From NCBI GenBank assembly GCA_030591405.1, contig JAUVBC010000026.1, forward strand, positions 1 through 12,476: DNA of 12,476 bases, read 5' to 3'. Of this stretch, positions 1 to 5,095 are shown piece after piece (the first letter of the stretch is position 1; each line of letters starts with the position of its first letter). Both the position numbers and the translations under genes were made by a program. Source of the DNA: Candidatus Zixiibacteriota bacterium. GTDB taxonomy: Bacteria; Zixibacteria; MSB-5A5; GN15; PGXB01. The notes below the pieces were generated by a model. The model did no database searches and was not told the origin of the DNA. It worked only from the letters and a program-made list of their open reading frames with translations.

Positions 1-243
1 CATGATTCTTTTAAAACTTTGGCCACCCTCGATGGTGAAATAAATCTCAAAGGAACTCGGTTTGGTATGATCGGAGCCTTTTTGAAGAAAAATGGTAGCG
101 GTAATGTGGTGGCGACACCAGTTCCAAGACAGGATTCGGGGCGTTTGTCATCGGTCAAAAGTATAAACGGCTTCATCATGCTTGACGAATCGGAAAGATC
201 GAAACGAAGCGGTGATACGGTAACCGTTGAATGGTTGTACTAA
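1..243 (+). CDS. moeA: MoeA-type molybdopterin molybdotransferase, C-terminal fragment (5' end outside window)
   Basis: Frame 1 is open from the first base to the TAA at 241-243, so the window holds only the last 80 residues. The fragment fits the C-terminal beta-barrel domain (domain IV) of MoeA/gephyrin-E proteins: a segment around ATPVPRQDSGRLSSV corresponds to the family's 'pv..QgSg.lsSl' stretch, followed by 'INGFIMLDE' (family 'aNgli.lpe') and a final 'SGDTVTVEWL' (family 'aGe.V.V.ll'). MoeA inserts molybdate into adenylylated molybdopterin to make molybdenum cofactor in the cytoplasm. Catalytic residues lie upstream and cannot be checked. An in-frame TTG at 19 is internal, not a real start. 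The HAD gene follows within about 25 bases on the same strand, so the two are probably co-transcribed. A MoeA-like paralogue of another specificity cannot be excluded from the tail alone. Confidence 0.82.
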   Translation, partial: HDSFKTLATLDGEINLKGTRFGMIGAFLKKNGSGNVVATPVPRQDSGRLSSVKSINGFIMLDESERSKRSGDTVTVEWLY

Positions 244-267
244 CGCTTTTGAGGAGCATGTTTGGTT

Positions 268-1005
268 ATGGCTTTTTCTAATATTCGTGGAATTATTTTT
301 GATCTTGGATATACTCTTATCGATTATAAAGAAACCGGATGGTCCGAAATCAGACAAGAGGCTTTACAAACCGGTTATTCAAGACTAAAATCTGATAATA
401 TTGGTCTCCATGATTTTGACAATTTTGTTTCTTTATACCTAACCAAAAAAGAAGAATGCCGCAGTCGCTCCTTTGATGCCATGCTTGGTTGGAATATAAT
501 TGATGTTGTCGGGGAGCTGCTCGATGATTATGGGATCAAAAATTCTTCAAATTATAGTCGTATTTTTGTCGAGGCGGTTTATAAAATCGAACAAAAACAG
601 ATGATTATCGATGATAATATTATTAATGCACTCGAAAAACTTAAAAAGAGAAATTACAAAATTGGAATAATTTCGAATACGATCTATCCCGCTTTTCTTC
701 ATGAAAACGATATGGAAAGATTTGGCTGGAAACAGTTTATTGATTTTCAGATTTATTCATCACAATGTACATTCCGTAAGCCTCATCCATCTATTTTTGA
801 GGCCGGGATAAAAATGATGGATTTACCGGCTGACAATATTATATATGTCGGGGATAGATATCGATTGGATGCACTTGGCGCTCAAAAAGCAGGGTTGATT
901 CCCGTCATTAAATATTGTAAAAAGCAAACCTACCCCGATCAATGGCCGGAAGATATTCCGATAGTACAAAACATATCTGAACTGTTAACTCTTCTTAATA
1001 ACTAA
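268..1005 (+). CDS. HAD-superfamily hydrolase (haloacid dehalogenase-like phosphatase)
   Basis: A 245-residue cytoplasmic protein with all four HAD motifs in order: motif I FDLGYTL with nucleophile Asp12; motif II GIISNT with Ser136; motif III Lys171 in FRKPHP; motif IV VGDRYRLD with Asp196 and Asp201. The helical insert between motifs I and II (about residues 20-125) is a C1-type cap, typical of small-molecule phosphatases. The residue two after the nucleophile is Gly14 instead of the usual Asp general acid/base; the same DLG form occurs in some active phosphatases such as E. coli YihX, so inactivity should not be assumed. Substrate cannot be told. Start choice: GAGGAG at 251-256 lies 11 bases before ATG 268 and 5 bases before an in-frame TTG at 262, which would add two residues; ATG is preferred. 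It follows moeA closely, but no established link to cofactor synthesis is known to me. Confidence 0.9.
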   Translation: MAFSNIRGIIFDLGYTLIDYKETGWSEIRQEALQTGYSRLKSDNIGLHDFDNFVSLYLTKKEECRSRSFDAMLGWNIIDVVGELLDDYGIKNSSNYSRIFVEAVYKIEQKQMIIDDNIINALEKLKKRNYKIGIISNTIYPAFLHENDMERFGWKQFIDFQIYSSQCTFRKPHPSIFEAGIKMMDLPADNIIYVGDRYRLDALGAQKAGLIPVIKYCKKQTYPDQWPEDIPIVQNISELLTLLNN

Positions 1006-1020
1006 AATTTGTAACAATAA

Positions 1021-1052
1021 AAAACTGCCGGACGAAAATATCCGGCAGTTTT
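1021..1052. terminator. Bidirectional intrinsic terminator between convergent genes
   Basis: A perfect inverted repeat, AAAACTGCCGGA (1021-1032) and TCCGGCAGTTTT (1041-1052), encloses an 8-base loop. The GC-rich core is followed by TTTT on the plus strand and, read on the minus strand, by a run of six T. It lies 15 bases after the HAD stop and 23 bases after the minus-strand iron-sulfur gene stop, so it can terminate both convergent units. Confidence 0.9.
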
Positions 1053-1075
1053 GTGAATAATCCAATAATTATATC

Positions 1076-2683
1076 TTAAAAGGCATCCTCCCAGGATATG
1101 AAACCTGGCTTGACATCAACCATCGCATTGACGATCAATTCAACCAGTCCGCCATAGATAAGATTAGATTTTTCTTTGGCGTTGTAATACTGGAAAATAT
1201 CCCTGATCTGTCCCTTGCAGTTGGAACATGGGGCACAGAGATATTTTTTGGTCTCCGGACCTGGGCAATCGGAATAAGCATCCAGTATCTGTTTGAATTT
1301 TTTCCTTCCCGAAACGGCTACTCGCCAATTTGTAAAATTATGAGCTGACATAATCGCAAAGCCGGATCCACCGCCACAACAATAGTTATGAACACCATGA
1401 GGGGTCATTTCGCGGAACTGCGGGCAAAGATATCTGAGGATTCTTCTTTGCGGTTCAACAATACCCATGAGTCTGACCATATTGCATGGATCATGCAGGG
1501 TAACAGGAAAATCGTTTCTCGATGGATCGAATTTAATTTTTCCGCTGAAAACAATATCCTCAAGCAAAGTCATGGCGCTTTCGCGGGGAACATTCAAATC
1601 TCCGACTAATACTCGGTCAGCAATTACGGTTAGCGCTTTATGAGCATGACCGCATTCACCGACAACTATCTTTTTAACGCCGAGTTTTTTGGCAGCCTGG
1701 GCATGTTTGATTGCCACCCGAGCCAGTTGGACATCATCATACCATAAGCCATAATTGATACCATCGTATGCCACCGCTTCCGATGACATCGTCCAGTTAA
1801 TTCCGGCCGCTTCGAAAATAATGGCAAAGGCACCCGGATTCTCGGGCCAGGCAATAATTTCGCCCGCATTATGTATCAACATTAAATCAGCACCTTTAAC
1901 ATCCCATTTCGATTTAACTTCAATACCGGTTAAATCGGTCATGTCTTCATCGATAAAGTCAATATTATCCTTTACCACTTCGGAGTTCATTCCAGTCGAT
2001 GAACCGACCTTAAGTTGCAGTACCGAACCTTTTTCGTGAATCTCCTTGGCGGCAATCCCCATCTCCTGAGAGAACACTTTTCGAAGTTCATGAGTAATCA
2101 GGGCATTATCGACACCAACCGGACAGGTTTGCGCACAGCGACGACAGATAGTACAGCGATATGATAATTCTATCAAACGCGCGACTGTTGTCCAATTCAG
2201 ATCAATATCGCCATCGGTGAACGAAGCGAACGGCTTTTTCTGAACATATTTTTTGACGATACGGCGCCAGATCTCGGAGCGATAGGTCGGACGATATAAA
2301 TCATTTTTGCCAGATGCCTCATAAATCGGACAGGCATCAACACAGGTTTGACATTTGGCGCAATGTTCCAATGACAACATAAGCTGCTGAAGGAAGGTCC
2401 AGTTATTTTCTTTTTCAAACAGTTTTCTAAGTCCTGAGATAAATTTATCAACCAGCTCTTTTTCTTCTTCAGGAGTTTTTGGTTTAGGAATTCCAACGGC
2501 AATTGTATCATCGAGGGTACATTCGTGAGTTTCCTTAAATTCCGGCTTAATTTCTTTCCAAATCGGTTCATCTTCAATTTTATCATAAGGAGGCGGAAGC
2601 GGTATAAAATCCTTCGGATCGATATGAACCAGCTGATCAGATTCTTTGCTAAAATCTGATATTTTAAGCTTATTTTTTTTCAT
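1076..2683 (-). CDS. DsrK/HdrD-like iron-sulfur oxidoreductase subunit (TmcB/HmcF type)
   Basis: A 535-residue soluble protein of the heterodisulfide-reductase D/DsrK family. Two ferredoxin-type [4Fe-4S] sites are visible: CAKCQTCVDACP (Cys108, 111, 114, 118) and CTICRRCAQTCP (Cys177, 180, 183, 187). The C-terminal half carries a CCG-type cluster site: HDPC (Cys400), the pair Cys435-Cys436 followed by GGG, and Cys483/486/489 in CAPCSNC; Cys344 in GECGHAH is a further likely ligand. In DsrK, TmcB and HmcF this half holds the catalytic cluster that handles disulfide/thiol chemistry or passes electrons to a soluble acceptor. There is no membrane segment, so it should sit on the cytoplasmic face bound to the membrane subunit encoded just upstream. 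ATG 2683 has a purine-rich GAGAAGGGG site 7 bases upstream, and the first 14 bases overlap the preceding gene. Without a DsrC, DsrJOP or cytochrome gene in view, the exact subfamily stays open. Confidence 0.9.
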   Translation of the reverse strand: MKKNKLKISDFSKESDQLVHIDPKDFIPLPPPYDKIEDEPIWKEIKPEFKETHECTLDDTIAVGIPKPKTPEEEKELVDKFISGLRKLFEKENNWTFLQQLMLSLEHCAKCQTCVDACPIYEASGKNDLYRPTYRSEIWRRIVKKYVQKKPFASFTDGDIDLNWTTVARLIELSYRCTICRRCAQTCPVGVDNALITHELRKVFSQEMGIAAKEIHEKGSVLQLKVGSSTGMNSEVVKDNIDFIDEDMTDLTGIEVKSKWDVKGADLMLIHNAGEIIAWPENPGAFAIIFEAAGINWTMSSEAVAYDGINYGLWYDDVQLARVAIKHAQAAKKLGVKKIVVGECGHAHKALTVIADRVLVGDLNVPRESAMTLLEDIVFSGKIKFDPSRNDFPVTLHDPCNMVRLMGIVEPQRRILRYLCPQFREMTPHGVHNYCCGGGSGFAIMSAHNFTNWRVAVSGRKKFKQILDAYSDCPGPETKKYLCAPCSNCKGQIRDIFQYYNAKEKSNLIYGGLVELIVNAMVDVKPGFISWEDAF

Positions 2684-3602
2684 CTTTGAACCCCTTCTCC
2701 GTTGCGATATCTACCCAGGTCTTTTTGCCATCACCTTTGATATGATCGGCCGCCCAGGTCGGTTTGAAGTTAAGAGATTTTGTAAGATCTTTTTCGAGAT
2801 CCGAGCCGGCTGTGTTTGGTTCGTCGTTCCAGCGGATGCCATGATAGGTAAACCACTTCAAAACAAAATGGGCCATATGGGTAAACGGCATATAAACCAT
2901 AAATGCCAGTGTGACGCCGATATGCCAAACGACTGAACTGTTGAGCGGGACACTACTATCAAAACCGACCAATCCGGAAACAAAAATCTGCATCTGACCA
3001 ATTAAACTGCTTTGATCAGTGGTAAATAGATTAACCTCGGAGATAGCTTTTAAACCTGTGACAAAAATAGCCAGAATAAAGATCAGGTTAAAAATTGATC
3101 CGGTTGTTGTGAATGGTTTTAGTTTTTCATCGAAAAGACGTTTGAATATCATGCCAATGCAGCCGATACCGCCCAGAATATATCCGATGATAGTCGATAT
3201 CCCTGCAATTTTGGTTAAGACAACACCAATTGTACTAGCCGGTCCGATAATTGCCGAGGCCACTACCAGAGCAGCCATAAAAACCGCAAGATAGAGGCCA
3301 AAATGAAAGGCCCACGACCAAAACCATAAACCTTTATTTGATTCCCAAACACCTTTAAGGAGAATGATCTCCGGAATCATTGTACTTAGTTCACATGCTA
3401 TTGAAACATGCCTTGGTTTTGTCCACCAGTCCAATTCTTCATAATATGAACCGCCATACTTTGCCTTTTTAAAACCTTCGTGCGGTACCGGATATAAATC
3501 CCATCGAAGATGCGCCGGTGTATTAGCGATTCTCATTAAACGGTATATCACCGTAATCAAAAATATCAGAATTGACAGATAAGAAACAATGTTGAGTATC
3601 AT
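2670..3602 (-). CDS. NarI/DsrM-like cytochrome b membrane subunit (TmcC/HmcE type)
   Basis: A 310-residue integral membrane protein. Hydrophobic helices lie at about residues 3-22, 92-119, 124-153, 169-188 and 223-246, giving five membrane segments as in NarI/DsrM-type quinone-reactive cytochrome b subunits. Histidines placed in or at the edge of helices (His100, His227, His242, His245) are candidates for heme b ligands; this is inference from position. A soluble stretch at residues 25-90 and a charged C-terminal tail (about 255-310) flank the core. It probably exchanges electrons with menaquinone and relays them to the DsrK-like protein encoded next. Start choice: AAAGGA over 3611-3616 is 8 bases before ATG 3602; an in-frame GTG at 3605 is possible but closer. 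The ribosome site overlaps the stop of the Rrf2 gene, so the three genes form one operon. Confidence 0.85.
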   Translation of the reverse strand: MILNIVSYLSILIFLITVIYRLMRIANTPAHLRWDLYPVPHEGFKKAKYGGSYYEELDWWTKPRHVSIACELSTMIPEIILLKGVWESNKGLWFWSWAFHFGLYLAVFMAALVVASAIIGPASTIGVVLTKIAGISTIIGYILGGIGCIGMIFKRLFDEKLKPFTTTGSIFNLIFILAIFVTGLKAISEVNLFTTDQSSLIGQMQIFVSGLVGFDSSVPLNSSVVWHIGVTLAFMVYMPFTHMAHFVLKWFTYHGIRWNDEPNTAGSDLEKDLTKSLNFKPTWAADHIKGDGKKTWVDIATEKGFKDEKK

Positions 3603-3614
3603 CACACAGGTCCT

Positions 3615-4187
3615 TTAATTATAGATATTATTGCTATTTTTCATTTTTCTTACTTGCAAGTTTATATCTTTTCTTTTTTTAGTTGGACAAATATCAGTCG
3701 CTTCAAAATTGTCTTTGGCCAGGACAAGATCGGGATCCAAAAGCGGCATTCGCGAGTAATCGTCCCCGATAGCTTTCATGCTGTCCTTATTAATCAAATC
3801 GGCCAGTGTAAACTCATCCAGAATTTCATGCATCCGGCCGCTTAGGATCGTCCAGATCGTCCTTGCCTCGCAAAAACTATAGTTAAGACAAATCTCTGGA
3901 CTGTTGACACAATCTGTTAGGCTGATCGGTCCGATTAAGGCACTTACTATTTGTCGAATTTTTATTTTTTCCGGTTTGGACCCAAGTAAGTATCCCCCTT
4001 TTTTTCCTGAGACACCAATAATTAGCCCCGCTTCTTTTAATGGTATCGCCAATTGCGCCAAATATTTTTCCGATAAATGTGTAATTTTTGCTATCGTTTT
4101 TAACTGAACAATTTTGTTCTTTTTGAGCTCTCTGGCTAATTCAACCATAAAGCGTAATCCGTATCTGGCTCTTGTCGAAACTCTCAT
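3615..4187 (-). CDS. Rrf2-family transcriptional regulator, probable Fe-S sensor
   Basis: A 190-residue protein opening with the typical Rrf2/IscR start MRVSTRARYGLR, then a winged helix-turn-helix (recognition region about 27-52, wing GKKGGYLL at 61-68). Three cysteines, Cys93, Cys100 and Cys106 (spacing C-x6-C-x5-C), sit where IscR and NsrR bind an iron-sulfur cluster; IscR uses x5 and x5. The protein is longer than common family members (roughly 130-165 residues): from about residue 132 it has an extra tail with another cysteine (Cys167) and a Lys/Arg-rich end that I do not recognise. It is the first gene of the unit, 12 bases ahead of the membrane subunit start. The family founder, Rrf2 of Desulfovibrio vulgaris, lies by and represses the hmc redox operon, so local control of this DsrMK-like module, and autoregulation, is the natural reading. 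Start ATG 4187 matches the conserved N terminus. Confidence 0.93.
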   Translation of the reverse strand: MRVSTRARYGLRFMVELARELKKNKIVQLKTIAKITHLSEKYLAQLAIPLKEAGLIIGVSGKKGGYLLGSKPEKIKIRQIVSALIGPISLTDCVNSPEICLNYSFCEARTIWTILSGRMHEILDEFTLADLINKDSMKAIGDDYSRMPLLDPDLVLAKDNFEATDICPTKKRKDINLQVRKMKNSNNIYN

Positions 4188-4201
4188 AAGTATTAACTCA
4201 A

Positions 4202-4217
4202 CCTGTTCAAAGACAAG
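4202..4217. promoter_or_regulatory. Possible operator upstream of the rrf2 gene (imperfect palindrome)
   Basis: CCTGTTCAAAGACAAG has arms C(C/T)TGT and ACA(A/G)G separated by 6 bases. It lies between the predicted -10 box and the Rrf2 start codon, where a bound repressor would block transcription. The short arms could arise by chance, and assignment to Rrf2 is inference only. Confidence 0.3.
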
Positions 4218-4229
4218 CGGTTTTAAAGT

Positions 4230-4258
4230 ATAGTAAAATGATAAGGTTTAATTGTCAA
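4230..4258 (-). promoter_or_regulatory. Sigma70-type promoter for the rrf2-redox operon
   Basis: Read on the minus strand: a perfect -35 TTGACA (4258-4253), a 17-base spacer, then TACTAT as -10 (4235-4230; 4 of 6 matches). A shifted TATACT would need a 20-base spacer. The box lies about 43 bases before the Rrf2 start codon and inside the divergent intergenic region, as expected for the operon's only promoter. Confidence 0.55.
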
Positions 4259-4322
4259 GTGAAATAATTCACAAAATCGATAATTTTTAATTCTATATTA
4301 ATTTTTTTAATTCCTGATTATA

Positions 4323-4350
4323 TTGAAGCGGCGCTATATTGTTGGATAAC
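4323..4350 (+). promoter_or_regulatory. Weak candidate promoter for the small membrane protein gene
   Basis: TTGAAG (4323-4328) and GATAAC (4345-4350) are spaced by 16 bases, each matching 4 of 6 consensus positions, about 23 bases before the start codon and just after a very AT-rich stretch (4262-4325). The match is modest; the main support is that this gene is divergent from its neighbour and needs its own promoter here. Confidence 0.3.
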
Positions 4351-4373
4351 ATTCTGTAAGAAAAGGAGATAGA

Positions 4374-4748
4374 ATGGAGTTTTTATTATTGCTGGTTGTA
4401 ACTTTGGCTATTGCCGTGTTTGTTTCGGGGCTGGTAATTTTCTTTTTTCGTAAATCGGTGGATAAAATATTTATGCGGTTGATTGGCGAGGATATCGCAG
4501 TTGCCTGGAATAAATTTCTTATCTTTGCGCTTTTTGTGGTCGGTGTATCATCGGGTGTTAGCATCTGGAAACTCGAACGATTTATTATGCCTGAAACCGA
4601 GGGTGTTGCCAGACCGGTTTTGACGGCTGAATTTTGGGGTTTGGAAGTTTATCGGACCATTATTCAAACACTCGGCGGGATGGCCAGGGCATTGTTGATA
4701 TTTTTCCTGGTTGCCCTGATAGCCTTAGTTATCGTAAGAACCAAATAG
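4374..4748 (+). CDS. Small three-helix membrane protein of unknown function
   Basis: A 124-residue protein I do not recognise as a characterised family. Helix 1 spans about residues 3-25 and ends FFFRK, which favours a cytoplasmic loop after it; helix 2 about 46-65; helix 3 about 104-121, ending in a short basic tail (VRTK). Between helices 2 and 3 lies a loop of about 38 residues with WKLERFIMPE and EVYRTIIQTLGG, probably on the opposite side from the first loop. There is no signal peptidase site, cysteine or histidine, so metal or heme binding is unlikely. The gene looks real: a strong AAGGAG (4363-4368) is 5 bases before ATG 4374, and the hydrophobic pattern is well organised. It stands alone, divergent from the rrf2 operon and followed by an insertion-sequence remnant. 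A shared regulatory region hints at, but does not prove, a link to the redox module. Confidence 0.8.
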   Translation: MEFLLLLVVTLAIAVFVSGLVIFFFRKSVDKIFMRLIGEDIAVAWNKFLIFALFVVGVSSGVSIWKLERFIMPETEGVARPVLTAEFWGLEVYRTIIQTLGGMARALLIFFLVALIALVIVRTK

Positions 4749-4764
4749 GCAAATTTAAAAAAAG

Positions 4765-4784
4765 GTTAGATAATCTTTTCTAAC
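4765..4784 (+). terminator. Weak hairpin after the small membrane protein gene
   Basis: GTTAGA (4765-4770) pairs with TCTAAC (4779-4784) across an 8-base loop, 16 bases after the stop codon. The stem is short and AT-rich, with an A tract before it but no proper T run after it, so it is a poor plus-strand intrinsic terminator. Listed because nothing better is seen there. Confidence 0.25.
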
Positions 4785-4910
4785 TTGATTCGATAAATCA
4801 GACTTCAATCTAGAATAAAAAAGAACTTTTATGATATGATCTTACTTTGCATAAGAAGAGAAATAACATTAGTTGATTTTATTCAAGTAATAAACAAAAG
4901 GTTGACATGG

Positions 4911-5042
4911 TGTAATGCTCCCCATTAGTCAAGCACATTTTATGAGGGTATTCTGGCTGAATTTATGTTCATTTTCCACCCGATTCGGCGTTTTATATCC
5001 CAAGGCCGAATGCAAGTAACTCTATACATCGTGAGATGTTTT
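4911..5042 (-). mobile_element. Decayed 3' end of an IS3-like insertion sequence
   Basis: The intergenic stretch 4749-5095 has no intact gene; its right part is this remnant. After the transposase-like reading frame ends at 4929, the sequence continues for about 18 bases to a plausible element end starting TGTAATGCTCCCC (from 4911 on the plus strand), with TG at the tip as in many IS3-family ends. No matching inverted repeat or target duplication is visible within the window on the other side, so the element is truncated. The exact boundaries are inferred. Confidence 0.45.
4929..5042 (-). pseudogene. IS3-family transposase (OrfB/integrase) C-terminal remnant
   Basis: Read on the minus strand, 5015-4929 translates to a short frame beginning LHSALGYKTPNRVE and ending in TGA. 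(L/R)HSALGYKTP is the hallmark near the C terminus of IS3-group integrase-core transposases, just after the last catalytic Glu region. Upstream the same frame reads TSHDV, then a TAG at 5022-5024, then SY before the LHSALGY block, so the frame is broken. Beyond about 5042 an AT-rich tract shows no further similarity. Only about 35 codons survive; the DDE catalytic residues are missing and the fragment cannot be active. It lies 53 bases from the pbpC stop and marks an old insertion between pbpC and the small membrane protein gene. Confidence 0.72.
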
Positions 5043-5095
5043 TTTATTATAATTTTTAAGATGTTCAGCAAAATAAATATAGCGGAAATAGCAGA

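Noticed and set aside
1388..1609. A 73-codon plus-strand frame opposite the iron-sulfur gene.
   Set aside because: It is a shadow of the conserved CCG region on the other strand and resembles no known protein.
4749..4910. A possible small RNA or further small gene in the AT-rich region after the small membrane protein.
   Set aside because: Only a weak hairpin is seen; no promoter-terminator pair or frame with a ribosome site supports a gene.
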